Below, in pieces: positions 33,764 through 41,983 of a stretch of 64,000 bases of DNA. The stretch is from positions 1-64,000 of the forward strand of contig SUWW01000017.1 in assembly GCA_015061285.1 (NCBI GenBank). The letters run 5' to 3'. Origin of the DNA: Bacteroidales bacterium (lineage in GTDB: Bacteria; Bacteroidota; Bacteroidia; Bacteroidales; Marinilabiliaceae). Within the stretch, counting starts at the first letter, position 1, and each line of letters opens with the position of its first letter. The notes under the pieces were generated by a model, which was not told where the DNA came from, made no database searches, and was given only the letters and a program-made list of their open reading frames with translations. The position numbers and the translations under genes were made by a program.

Positions 33764-36469
33764 TTACTTTTTACGTGTCATATAAATTGTTAAGCCTGCA
33801 AGTGCCAACACGCCTAAACCGATGCCAATCTTAGCACCTATCGAAAGTCCGCTCTTTTGCTGTTGTGGCTGCGGAGCGAGCATTGCCGCGTTGGGCTGAG
33901 TTGCAATTTGCGGTGCTGCGGCTTGTTGTGGTGCGGCTTGTTGTGGCGCGACTGCTTGCGTTGTTGGAGTAGTAGCCGCTGCTTGTTGTGGTTGTTTCTG
34001 TTGCACTTGCTGTTGTGTGCGTGGCTTCGACGTTGCACTTGTTGTCGTTGTTGTCTGCGTTTTAGCAGGCGTAACGATGTTTGTGTTCGTCTTGACAACT
34101 GGCGTTGTTGCGATGGGTTTTACCGCTTGTACAGCCGCTTTAGCCACATTCTGATTAACTGTACTTACAGCGGTTTTTGCAATATCCTTTGTTTGGTTAA
34201 CAAGTTGCTTTGCTGTCTGTACGTTACTCTTTATTGCGTTTGCGGTGTTCTTTGCAGTATTGACCGCTTTAGCAACATTCTGCACCGCTTTTACATTCTG
34301 TATAGCCGATGTTGCCGTTGCTTTGGCTGTGTTCACAGCACTCTTAATGTTAGATGCTGCGCCATTGGTTATTTTGTCGGCTGCTTTTGTTGCTGCACTT
34401 TTGAGCGCGGCTTTCGGGTCTTTCACTACGTTAGCCACGTTCTTTGCCGTATTTGCAACCTTTTTAGCCGTACTTGCAACAGCCTTAACCTTATCTACTA
34501 CATTCTTAGCTACGCCAAAAATGCTCTTGATTTTTGCCATTATGGAAGCAATGACGCTCGATGCCGAAGCAACAGCGGTTGCAGTGGCAGGCTCGCCAAG
34601 TCCCATAGTAGTGTACTCATCGTAGATTGCGCCAAGACCAATGACTGCAACACTCTCTGCATCGCAATTGCCAAGCCCTGCGAGGTCGTTTTTGGTTACC
34701 CAACCATTTTTACCATTGTAAGTGGCTGCAATGAAGTTGCCGCTCGTCTGCGCCGTGTCTACAAGCACTTTAGCTGCTTTAGGTATAGTTACAAGCACTT
34801 TACCAGTAGTTTCGTCAGTCTCGTAGAGTTTGGTAGCTGCCTTTGCGGTACGCTCATTTTCGATAATCGTAACTTCCTCTTTTTTCTGTTGTGTGGCGGT
34901 GTCGGTGCTGATGGTGGAATCGGAAACGTAACCATTCTTTTGGTATTCCTTCAAAGTTTCATCGTAGTCCATATCAGCCTGTGCTTCCTTGTTGTCGGCT
35001 GCATTGACGTTCTGAGCTGCGCTCTTGATGGAGTTACCATCGGTCGGGTATTCCGTGCCGTTCCACTTCTTTTTGTTGCCCTTTTCGAGTACCTTTTTCA
35101 GTTTGCTCTCTTTACCGCCAATCTTAGTATAGGCGTTTTTGAGATGTCCGTAGGCTTTGTTAGACTTCTCCCATTCGGCTGCGGTTGCGCCTTTCTTTAG
35201 TGCTTCCTCTTTGCTCAGTGAGCCTATATAGCACTTGTTTGCAACTTTGAACATATTTAGGCGGCAAAAGCCCAATATGCCTGCGCGAATAAGCAATGTG
35301 AGAGGATTGAATCGTACGATAAACTTCCAAACCTTTTTAGCCACTTTTGCTATCGCTTTACCTACTTTCTTTACCGCTTTCTTAACCGCCGTAGCTACTT
35401 TTTTAGCGGCTGTCTTTACGGCAGAGCCTACTTTCTTTGCCGCCGATTTTATCTTCTTTGCTGCTTTCTTTAGAGCCTTACGTAATCTTCCGTTCAACTC
35501 GCTGTTAACATCATCACAAGCCATAATGATGGAATCGAAAGCTGCATTGCGGAGTTTCTCATTCTCCCACGAACGGAGCAGTATTGAGCAAGCGTTTGCA
35601 ACCGCTTGGCTGTCGGCAGCCGAATCAAAGTATTCGGGGTGCTGTTCTGCAACACGCTGTGTTCGCTGTATGTAGCGAGCAATGCTTGTTAGAGGGTTTT
35701 CGCCTGTGAACGCATATTGTAGGTCTGTGCCGTTCATCAAGCATTCGATGTCTGAATCGTCCGTGCCGTTTAATCCACGTACATCGGCATCGTTCGCACG
35801 CCCTTTTGCCCGACGTGCTTGTGCTATCGCATTGCGTCTTTCGGCGCGAATGCGTTGTAGTGCAGGATTGGACGCTACTATGTCTTGTGCTTCTGTTGTT
35901 AGGTTTGGCTTGAGTGCTCTTTTTACGCTTGCAAAAAATGTGTTTTTGGCAGCTCCAAGTCCATACATATATGAATCCACGTCATAGTAAGCCTCCGCCG
36001 TAAGTTCACCTCGTTGTGTATCGGCGTTAGTGTCTATGCGTCCTAATCCTTCAAGTTTCTTTTCTTCTGCTATCATATAGTCGATAGCATCTTCGCGCTC
36101 TGGCGTGTCCCAACGATTGAGAACATACCCAATCATATTGGAAAGCGTCTGCGGATTGCCGTATGTAGCCACCATCGATGGTGCGTAATCTGCAACTTCG
36201 CGTGTGCGTTCCAAGTGTCGGCGTATCATTTCTTCGTCAGCCACAGAGCCATCGCCATTGAAGCCACGGAAATCGTTTCCGTTTGCAATGTCCTCTGCCT
36301 GTGCAGCTATCGTGTTTGTCAATCCGCGAGTGAGAGCCTGTATGGTTGCTACTCGATGGTCGGCTCTGCGTCTTGCCAAGCCGTTTATTCGGTCCAACAC
36401 AACCTCGTTAGCCGCGTTTGTGCCATCAAGATATTGAATGTCTATGCCGTCTAAGTATTGAATATCCAT
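33764..36469 (-). CDS. large polyprotein-like structural protein, 901 aa
   Basis: Starts with a tandem IQYLDG-type repeat. Two homologous units follow: about residues 81-140 (RRHLERTREVADYAP..) and 260-322 (ARYIQRTQRVAEQHP..), each preceded by an Arg-rich helix and RGFNG (68-72) or RGLNG (231-235). Residues 325-385 are a histone-H1-like KKAAKK region. Then comes a conserved-looking RFNPLTLLIRAGILGFCRLN segment, an SH3-like domain (about 540-600) with GLG turns, KNVAN-type Ala/Lys repeats, a Gln/Ala-rich stretch, and a C-terminal membrane helix with a positive end. DNA binding and membrane anchoring are inferred. Confidence 0.6.
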   Translation of the reverse strand: MDIQYLDGIDIQYLDGTNAANEVVLDRINGLARRRADHRVATIQALTRGLTNTIAAQAEDIANGNDFRGFNGDGSVADEEMIRRHLERTREVADYAPSMVATYGNPQTLSNMIGYVLNRWDTPEREDAIDYMIAEEKKLEGLGRIDTNADTQRGELTAEAYYDVDSYMYGLGAAKNTFFASVKRALKPNLTTEAQDIVASNPALQRIRAERRNAIAQARRAKGRANDADVRGLNGTDDSDIECLMNGTDLQYAFTGENPLTSIARYIQRTQRVAEQHPEYFDSAADSQAVANACSILLRSWENEKLRNAAFDSIIMACDDVNSELNGRLRKALKKAAKKIKSAAKKVGSAVKTAAKKVATAVKKAVKKVGKAIAKVAKKVWKFIVRFNPLTLLIRAGILGFCRLNMFKVANKCYIGSLSKEEALKKGATAAEWEKSNKAYGHLKNAYTKIGGKESKLKKVLEKGNKKKWNGTEYPTDGNSIKSAAQNVNAADNKEAQADMDYDETLKEYQKNGYVSDSTISTDTATQQKKEEVTIIENERTAKAATKLYETDETTGKVLVTIPKAAKVLVDTAQTSGNFIAATYNGKNGWVTKNDLAGLGNCDAESVAVIGLGAIYDEYTTMGLGEPATATAVASASSVIASIMAKIKSIFGVAKNVVDKVKAVASTAKKVANTAKNVANVVKDPKAALKSAATKAADKITNGAASNIKSAVNTAKATATSAIQNVKAVQNVAKAVNTAKNTANAIKSNVQTAKQLVNQTKDIAKTAVSTVNQNVAKAAVQAVKPIATTPVVKTNTNIVTPAKTQTTTTTSATSKPRTQQQVQQKQPQQAAATTPTTQAVAPQQAAPQQAAAPQIATQPNAAMLAPQPQQQKSGLSIGAKIGIGLGVLALAGLTIYMTRKK

Positions 36470-36511
36470 AGCTTTATACTTTTGAAATCAGATGCTTGTG
36501 CATCACATTAT

Positions 36512-36559
36512 AAGTCTTCGGGTTATAGGGCTGATTGCAGTCCCACGTTCCGAAGACTT
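36512..36559. other. strong intergenic hairpin
   Basis: AAGTCTTCGG (36512-36521) pairs with CCGAAGACTT (36550-36559), with an inner GGGCT/AGTCCC helix. It separates the protease gene from the 901-aa gene. A T-run follows only on the plus strand, so on the minus strand it is more likely a processing or stability element. Confidence 0.5.
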
Positions 36560-36568
36560 TTTATTTTC

Positions 36569-37699
36569 TCATACGTCAAGGAATTTGGTGGTTGGTTTCT
36601 CGTCAAAGCATTTGTCGAGTACAGGGTCTACAACATAGTAGCCGCGCACATTGTCGGTTGTCGGTACAATCACATAGACGTGCTGAAAACGTCCTGCCGA
36701 GTATGCCGCTATGCGGAATTTGTACGGAATATTCAGAGCTTCGAGCATAGAGCCAATGAGCGTTGCAAAGCAGTCACAATCGCCCTTTTGGTCGTAGAGC
36801 GCACGTAGCGGTCGGCGCACTTGCTCAGTAAATCGGCTGTCGAGTTCGTATTGTATGTGTGTGTAGACGAAATCAAAGATTGATTGCAGCGTAGCGGTGA
36901 GAGTGTCGCGTTGTAGCGATTGTGCCAAACGGCGAACACTCTCCACGTCCGCTGATGCGGCTTGGTGCATAATGTTTGCAGTGTCTACAACCGAGCCGTT
37001 TGCCTTCACGATATAGTCGTGGTGGCGGAGATTTGTTTTTTCGGGGATTAGTGAAATATAGTCGGAAAGAGGTCTAATTGTCCTTTTCGATGCGGCGGTA
37101 AGTCCCAAACCGCTAATGGTCACTGCGCCTGTCGTGTCAACTTGACCACTCTTACCCAAGTCGAGCATAATATCAAACGTAAAAGCATCGTTGAGTATCG
37201 CGCCAATCTTAATCTTTAGGTCTTTGGTAATGTTGTCGAAGTTGCCCTTCGTGAGCCAATCTTGTATGTTCGTGCCGAAAATCGAGAGCAATGTGCGTGT
37301 GCCTATCTGCATCTTGATGCCTTCAAGCGTAGAAACGGCGTTTGCCTTTACCACAACGCTCGAAACAGCAGGCACGCTGCTTGCAACCATCGCTTCGCCT
37401 ATGTACGCCATAACTGACTGCACGGAAATCTTCATTTCTTGCGACGAGCGGTTTGCAAAATCAACGTCGATAGGCACAACGACGTATGCGCTATCGGTCA
37501 CGTAGTTTACAACCTTCTGCAAAAACTTTCCAATCTTATTAGATGTGGTCGTTGAGCCTGCATCAAGTTTCAAACTACCTCCCAAACGTGGGGTGATAGT
37601 TAGCTTATCTATCATATTGGTCACTGATGACTTCTTACTCCACAAGTAAAGAAGTCCAAGTGCGCCACCTATAAGTCCAAATACTAAACCTTTTTTCAT
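36569..37699 (-). CDS. membrane-anchored transglutaminase-like cysteine protease
   Basis: 376 aa. The N-terminal helix (GLVFGLIGGALGLLYLW) anchors it. Residues 30-230 are a beta-rich domain of unknown type. The C-terminal domain is transglutaminase/papain-like, with Cys308 or Cys310 in KGDCDCFATLIG, His340 in RFQHVYV and Asp358 in YYVVDPV, in the usual order and spacing of the Cys-His-Asp triad. First gene of the late block, right after the decamer array. It is the only protease candidate for particle maturation here; wall remodelling is the alternative. Confidence 0.75.
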   Translation of the reverse strand: MKKGLVFGLIGGALGLLYLWSKKSSVTNMIDKLTITPRLGGSLKLDAGSTTTSNKIGKFLQKVVNYVTDSAYVVVPIDVDFANRSSQEMKISVQSVMAYIGEAMVASSVPAVSSVVVKANAVSTLEGIKMQIGTRTLLSIFGTNIQDWLTKGNFDNITKDLKIKIGAILNDAFTFDIMLDLGKSGQVDTTGAVTISGLGLTAASKRTIRPLSDYISLIPEKTNLRHHDYIVKANGSVVDTANIMHQAASADVESVRRLAQSLQRDTLTATLQSIFDFVYTHIQYELDSRFTEQVRRPLRALYDQKGDCDCFATLIGSMLEALNIPYKFRIAAYSAGRFQHVYVIVPTTDNVRGYYVVDPVLDKCFDEKPTTKFLDV

Positions 37700-37748
37700 T
37701 TGTTAGTTGCTAAGTGCATTTAAGTGCATTTCTTTTGCTTGCACGTAG

Positions 37749-37775
37749 CAAAATTACAGCGCATAAATATTCAAA
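37749..37775 (-). promoter_or_regulatory. late promoter of the structural block
   Basis: On the minus strand TAATTTTG (37756-37749) matches TAnnTTTG and TTTG occurs at 37775-37772, 15 bases upstream, slightly short of the usual 19-21. Transcription would begin about 40 bases before the protease start. Confidence 0.5.
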
Positions 37776-37860
37776 GTCGCGCTAAGTCGCTTTCAGTCAC
37801 GCTAAGTCGCGATAAATCACTTTAAGTCACGCTAAGTCACTTTCGTTATGTTAAGTACGC
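37771..37860. repeat. decamer repeat array with exact 10-bp phasing
   Basis: Nine consecutive 10-base blocks from 37771 follow the pattern NNTAAGTCRC: for example GCTAAGTCGC at 37781, 37801, GCTAAGTCAC at 37831 and TTTAAGTCAC at 37821; the last two are degenerate. One helical turn per unit puts all copies on one face of the DNA. It abuts the late promoter. A second small direct repeat (TTAAGTGCAT) lies at about 37711-37735. Likely an activator site or iteron array. Confidence 0.75.
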
Positions 37861-38035
37861 ACGAAAAGTGTTAATCAAATGTTAATTTTTCTGTTGTTTT
37901 GGATAATTATAAGCGTGTTTTTGCATTTATATGCTATGATTTTGGGGTAAAAAGCAAGAGCCGACGAATTTTACTCCATCGGCTCTCGAAAAAACACCTT
38001 TTAGTTTACATCGTTAATTGTGCCCAATAGTCGGG
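37861..38035 (-). terminator. terminator closing the early gene block, in a non-coding stretch
   Basis: GAGCCGA (37958-37964) pairs with TCGGCTC (37979-37985) and on the minus strand is followed by TTGCTTTTTAC. It ends the small early genes before the late promoter region. The rest of 37861-38035 is AT-rich without a gene. Confidence 0.6.
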
Positions 38036-38200
38036 CTACATTCGCCATGTCATAACATCGAGTAGCATAAAGCCTACAAAGGCTATTGCATCGATAACAA
38101 TGTATTTGAGTTGCTTATCTCTATTTTTGCTATCCTCAAACATTGTTACTAAAAAATGCGAATGCAGCATCAAAATCCAAGCAACGAATAACGGACTCAT
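38036..38200 (-). CDS. small membrane protein, 54 aa
   Basis: ATG at 38200 to TAG at 38036. Two hydrophobic helices (LFVAWILMLHSHFLVTMF and VIDAIAFVGFMLLDVM) around a charged turn. Too small for family assignment. Placement between an early gene and the early terminator supports it. Confidence 0.5.
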   Translation of the reverse strand: MSPLFVAWILMLHSHFLVTMFEDSKNRDKQLKYIVIDAIAFVGFMLLDVMTWRM

Positions 38201-38219
38201 ACTATCAAATCTATTTTCT

Positions 38220-38432
38220 TCATTCCCTTTCCTTTAGATATTTGACTATTGGCGCATCTGCACCAAACACATACTCAATTTCTCTTTCTACTGCACTTTT
38301 ATAGAGAGCATAGTCAGCAACGTACTCTAACATCATTTTATCGCCTGTTAGTTTCGAGTTTTCCACCTCGCGGCATACGTTGTCCACTATCTCATCACGT
38401 ATGCTCTCTATGTTTTGATATATGTAACTCAT
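38220..38432 (-). CDS. small early protein, 70 aa
   Basis: Start taken at MSYIYQNIESIRDE (38432); the longer reading from 38501 has an unlikely hydrophobic start. Helical and acidic. No family recognised. Confidence 0.55.
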   Translation of the reverse strand: MSYIYQNIESIRDEIVDNVCREVENSKLTGDKMMLEYVADYALYKSAVEREIEYVFGADAPIVKYLKERE

Positions 38433-38545
38433 AATTAATCTTTGATTGAAATCGAAAAGCACCGAAAGCACACGCGAGAACTCAAAAAACCAATAAAACA
38501 AATAAAACTAACAACAAAATATCGTGTGCAGTCGGGCTTTCGTGG

Positions 38546-38713
38546 TTAATACTCTTTCTCTCTAATCCTCTGCATCATTCTGTGAAAATACCATTGTCCG
38601 AACACCTCAATCATTGTTTTGCATCTTGGTTTCTCGCAATAGATGGTACATTCAATCACTACGTGATGATTTATCGGGATATACCGAGTAAATAAACACT
38701 TGATTGTTTCCAT
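38546..38713 (-). CDS. small early protein, 55 aa
   Basis: ATG at 38713 (METIKCLFTRYIP) to TAA at 38546. CEKPRCKTM gives a Cys pair. It starts with the same GTTATGGAAACA context as neighbouring early genes, which supports it. Confidence 0.5.
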   Translation of the reverse strand: METIKCLFTRYIPINHHVVIECTIYCEKPRCKTMIEVFGQWYFHRMMQRIREKEY

Positions 38714-38724
38714 AACGTTATTCT

Positions 38725-38949
38725 TTATAGTTCATAATATTCGTTCGTTTTGAGCAGTTGCGCCCAATCGCGACCAGTTGCGTAATTATCGTAATAGTTG
38801 AAGTCTATGCGGCTTAGTCTTATGGTTCTATATTTCGCATAAGGCTTGCCATCTACTCCAATCTTGCGAATGGTAAACGTTCGAGTTCTTTGGTTGCTCG
38901 TAACTCGTATTATACCGAATGTGCCTTTGTACTCTTTTGGTGCTTTCAT
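38725..38949 (-). CDS. small early protein, 74 aa
   Basis: Basic beta-rich protein (GTFGIIRVTSNQRTRTFTIRK), 11 bases downstream of the preceding stop. No family recognised; a small nucleic-acid-binding fold is possible. Confidence 0.55.
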   Translation of the reverse strand: MKAPKEYKGTFGIIRVTSNQRTRTFTIRKIGVDGKPYAKYRTIRLSRIDFNYYDNYATGRDWAQLLKTNEYYEL

Positions 38950-38960
38950 TCTCCTTGAAC

Positions 38961-39218
38961 TTATTCTACACCCATTAGTCGTTTTTTGAACGCTTCTAAC
39001 AGTTCCTCTTTTGTCGCGAAGAGTTCACACTCATAAAAAGGCATTTTCCTTAATGAACTACAAGCGCAATAATCATCATTAAATTCTAAGTCGTAGCTTT
39101 CTTCATCATCTACACCAGAACTCGAAAAACGAATCCGACATACATATCCTGTTGCAGGACCTTTGCACCCCACATAATAGACTTTATCACCAATATTGAA
39201 TTTTGTCTTTATTTCCAT
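38961..39218 (-). CDS. small KOW/SH3-like early protein, 85 aa
   Basis: KFNIGDKVYYVGCKGPATGYVCRI has the look of a KOW-like beta-barrel, with a C-terminal helix (TKEELLEAFKKRL). No specific family recognised. Confidence 0.55.
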   Translation of the reverse strand: MEIKTKFNIGDKVYYVGCKGPATGYVCRIRFSSSGVDDEESYDLEFNDDYCACSSLRKMPFYECELFATKEELLEAFKKRLMGVE

Positions 39219-39240
39219 AACTCTTTTCCTCCTATTGTTT

Positions 39241-39543
39241 TTAGATTAATTCGGGATAATTCAGACGTATATAGTCTGCCATTTCGCGCACTTTGTGAGC
39301 AAGTTTTGATGCGAGTTTTCGCACATCGTCATCGCACATAACATTAGTATGCAAACTCGTTCGTTCTAACTTGGCATCTTGAGTTGCGTTGAACTCTCTA
39401 TAAGTATGCAAGCTCGTTCGGTCTAACTTGGCACCTTGAGTTGCGTTGAACTCTCCTGCTGTCCACTCTATAATCAACCCTGTATTTGGGTCGGTCAGAG
39501 TGCATTTGCCGTAATGCTGTTCAAATAAATACTTTGCTTCCAT
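39241..39543 (-). CDS. early protein with internal 19-residue duplication, 100 aa
   Basis: EFNATQGAKLDRTSLHTY is followed at once by EFNATQDAKLERTSLHTN. At DNA level the unit is 57 bases long (39351 and 39408). The duplication looks recent because most third positions agree. Function not recognised. Confidence 0.6.
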   Translation of the reverse strand: MEAKYLFEQHYGKCTLTDPNTGLIIEWTAGEFNATQGAKLDRTSLHTYREFNATQDAKLERTSLHTNVMCDDDVRKLASKLAHKVREMADYIRLNYPELI

Positions 39544-39558
39544 AATCTTTTTGTTTGT

Positions 39559-40374
39559 TTATTGATTGTTATTGTTATTAGTTGTTGAAAATTTCACGCT
39601 TTGTAACTGCGCGTCTCGAAATGAATTTTTTCCATCAAATTCTATCATTCGGCATAAGCCTTTCAGTCGGTCGCACACTCGTTCGCCGTAACGTTCGTAC
39701 ATCGATGCAAAATCAAGATTTGTACTTGCTATCAGTATGCCTTTCTTCTTTTCAAGGCTGTCTACCAACATACCGAACGACATATTGCGAAATGCACTGA
39801 TAAACTCTGTGCCAATATCATCAACAAAGACAATTCGCGATTGGCGCAAGTCGGATATTCGGCTGTCAAGGTCTACTGCATCTATGATTTGCTGTACGAA
39901 TATTCCATATAGAAGTGGCAATAAACGACTGATAATCTTCATCATCAACGTTTTACCTTGACCACAAGTGCCATAGAGTAGTAGCCCTTTGCCATCATTG
40001 TTGCATAGCCAATCCACAATTGCATCGTATTGTGGAAGCCAAGCATATCGATTACCGCCACTTTCTTGCACTTCCAATGCTAATTCCCAATGAACCAATG
40101 CTCTAATACCTTGTTCGGCAGTAAACGTCTCTGGAACAGGAACACCACAACATTTGCAATGCCAATTAAACACTGGGACCATTCTGTCAATCGCGACTTG
40201 TCTTAAACTTTTGATTTTATCACTGAAATCTCGGGTATTGATATTCCACACAATGCCTTTGCGAGTGTAATTAGCTACTCGCTCAGCCTTTTGTGGTGTA
40301 TCTATCAGTTGCTGAATACCAACTCTTTGTGCGTATGCGTCAGCTCTTGATTGTTGCGTAACTGCTGTTTCCAT
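39559..40374 (-). CDS. DnaC-like helicase loader ATPase
   Basis: 271 aa from METAVTQQS (40374). Walker A GTCGQGKT, Walker B RIVFVDDIG, sensor segment ILIASTNLDF and a C-terminal RLKGLCRMIEF box follow the DnaC/IstB AAA+ pattern. DnaC loads the replicative helicase at an origin. It follows the replication initiator-like gene, a standard phage replication pair. No helicase gene is in the element, so it presumably recruits the host DnaB. Confidence 0.85.
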   Translation of the reverse strand: METAVTQQSRADAYAQRVGIQQLIDTPQKAERVANYTRKGIVWNINTRDFSDKIKSLRQVAIDRMVPVFNWHCKCCGVPVPETFTAEQGIRALVHWELALEVQESGGNRYAWLPQYDAIVDWLCNNDGKGLLLYGTCGQGKTLMMKIISRLLPLLYGIFVQQIIDAVDLDSRISDLRQSRIVFVDDIGTEFISAFRNMSFGMLVDSLEKKKGILIASTNLDFASMYERYGERVCDRLKGLCRMIEFDGKNSFRDAQLQSVKFSTTNNNNNQ

Positions 40375-40376
40375 AA

Positions 40377-41450
40377 CTACCAACCTTTGAAGTTCTTGTT
40401 TTTGTTAATCACGCCATTGTTTTGTGTCACATTATTGCGAACGTTGTTGCCATCGCCAATGAACGGATTATAGCTTTGCCACCCACTACCACTCGTTTTC
40501 TTCACGATTTTCATAGCTATTTCGGGGTCTCCACCCGATAAATGCATCAACTCATCATAGCTATCGTGCGCTTGTTTTTCTGACCGAAAAGCCTTTCCCA
40601 TATCCCTTCGGTAATCGACGTAATCCTTGAAAATTTGCGCCATATTTTCAGCAATCCATTCGGGACGCGCATCGACTTCAAAACTGAATTTTGCGCCGCC
40701 CCTTGGTTTTTTCGGTAGGTCGGGCTTAGCATCTACCGCCGTGGGCAAAGCATCATTTTCGCCATCGCCCTTTCCATCATCGATTTTTTTATTTTCAATT
40801 TCGATTTTGGTTTCGTTCAAAAATTTCCCCCTTTGGGGGATTATAGGGGGTATAATATTATTTTCTATTTCTCTTTTACTTTTATTTTGGTTATCGTTTG
40901 TTATTTTGTTATCCATAACAAAATCATTGTTGTTATCTTTTGTTATAACATCGTTTATAACAGACTCTTTTTTGTTATCGTTTGTTATCTCTTTGTTATT
41001 CGTAACAAAATCATTGTTGTTATCGGTTGCTATTTTTTTGTTATCGGAATTTTGCGTAATAGACTTTGCGCTATAATCTGTCCCCCAACGAGTTTCCATA
41101 CCTTTTTTACCTGCTATACTGCGTTTATACGATAGGTCATTTTGGCGTTCTTTGCGTTCTTCCATTCGTCGGTTGATGCTCGTAGAATAAACTATTGAGC
41201 CTTTTTCAGTCTGCTCTGTTGTGAACAGACTGAAATCGGTTATTAGTTGCGTCAATTTGTCAGCATCGGCGTGTAGCTCATCTGCTATGAGTTCTAAATC
41301 TTCGTAGGCTACTCTATTGCCGTTTTCCCACAGATATTCTGTGAACGTCCAAAACAGTCCGATACCTTCAAAGCCCATCTTATTACGTAGGCGCACAAGT
41401 TTCAAGTCGCGGTGCGCATTGTAATCGTGCGAGAAGTATTGCGTTTCCAT
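40377..41450 (-). CDS. Lin1244/DUF4373-type replication protein
   Basis: 357 aa. The N-terminus (YFSHDYNAHRDLKLVRLRNK, GFEGIGLFWTFTEYLWEN) is the winged-helix domain of Lin1244/Lin1753-like proteins found in phage and plasmid replication genes. A long low-complexity linker follows, with repeated Asn-rich units (NNNDFV, TNDNK), then a basic C-terminal domain with DnaD-like character (FKDYVDYRRDMGKAF). The linker DNA is itself repetitive around TTGTTATC. Initiation at the element origin is inferred. Confidence 0.75.
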   Translation of the reverse strand: METQYFSHDYNAHRDLKLVRLRNKMGFEGIGLFWTFTEYLWENGNRVAYEDLELIADELHADADKLTQLITDFSLFTTEQTEKGSIVYSTSINRRMEERKERQNDLSYKRSIAGKKGMETRWGTDYSAKSITQNSDNKKIATDNNNDFVTNNKEITNDNKKESVINDVITKDNNNDFVMDNKITNDNQNKSKREIENNIIPPIIPQRGKFLNETKIEIENKKIDDGKGDGENDALPTAVDAKPDLPKKPRGGAKFSFEVDARPEWIAENMAQIFKDYVDYRRDMGKAFRSEKQAHDSYDELMHLSGGDPEIAMKIVKKTSGSGWQSYNPFIGDGNNVRNNVTQNNGVINKNKNFKGW

Positions 41451-41453
41451 AAT

Positions 41454-41672
41454 TTATAACGATGAATTAATGTTGTGGATAACTTGGTCAAATTCTCGCG
41501 CGGTAAGTCCGACTTCGCGCATTACTATACGTCCTGTTGCGGCTTCGACGCAACAAAAAACGTCAGTGTTGAAGTCGTACTCTGCGTTGTACATTCCTTT
41601 CGCTAATCCGTTGAAAATCATTTTTCTGTTTTTTCCTTCTGTGTAGAAGCATTCATAATCTTTTGTCTCCAT
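41454..41672 (-). CDS. small early protein, 72 aa
   Basis: Start at METKDYECFYTEG (41672), in the same GTTATGGA context as its neighbours. Ends four bases before the replication gene. GRIVMREVGLTAREFDQVI suggests an alpha/beta fold. Not recognised. Confidence 0.55.
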   Translation of the reverse strand: METKDYECFYTEGKNRKMIFNGLAKGMYNAEYDFNTDVFCCVEAATGRIVMREVGLTAREFDQVIHNINSSL

Positions 41673-41710
41673 AACGTTTTGAATTTTTAGATTGTTATTT
41701 ATGATTTGAA

Positions 41711-41983
41711 TTATTGTTTCCTCAGTATTCCCAATGCAGCACTTATCCAATCTTCGCCGCGCGATACCTTTAGCAGAGCTTCACCCACTTGCCCTATTAT
41801 TTCAAGTTGGTTTTTCGATAGACCTTTGGGCGTGTTAGCTTCTATGCGTTGCTTTGCTCGTAAGTATTCTGCATGTGCGCGTTGAAAATCGGCAGCGTTG
41901 CCACCCTTATCGGGGTGAAGCCGTAAGGCTTGTTTGCGCCACTCCTTTTGGAGTTCGTCTATATTTTGGCAATTGTTGAACAT
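41711..41983 (-). CDS. J-domain protein
   Basis: 90 aa. The J-domain signature LRLHPDKGGNAADFQRAHAEYLRAKQ is complete with the HPD tripeptide needed to stimulate DnaK ATPase. A short C-terminal helix region follows. A phage-borne J-protein may recruit host DnaK for replication or assembly. Confidence 0.8.
   Translation of the reverse strand: MFNNCQNIDELQKEWRKQALRLHPDKGGNAADFQRAHAEYLRAKQRIEANTPKGLSKNQLEIIGQVGEALLKVSRGEDWISAALGILRKQ

Noticed and set aside
33857-35200. Long plus-strand open frame (447 codons) opposite the 901-aa gene
   Set aside because: Cys- and Leu-rich translation mirrors the Lys/Ala/Gln repeats of the minus-strand gene; no promoter or start signal. Shadow frame.
37771-37860. 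CRISPR array
   Set aside because: Units are 10 bases and contiguous with no spacers; no cas genes.
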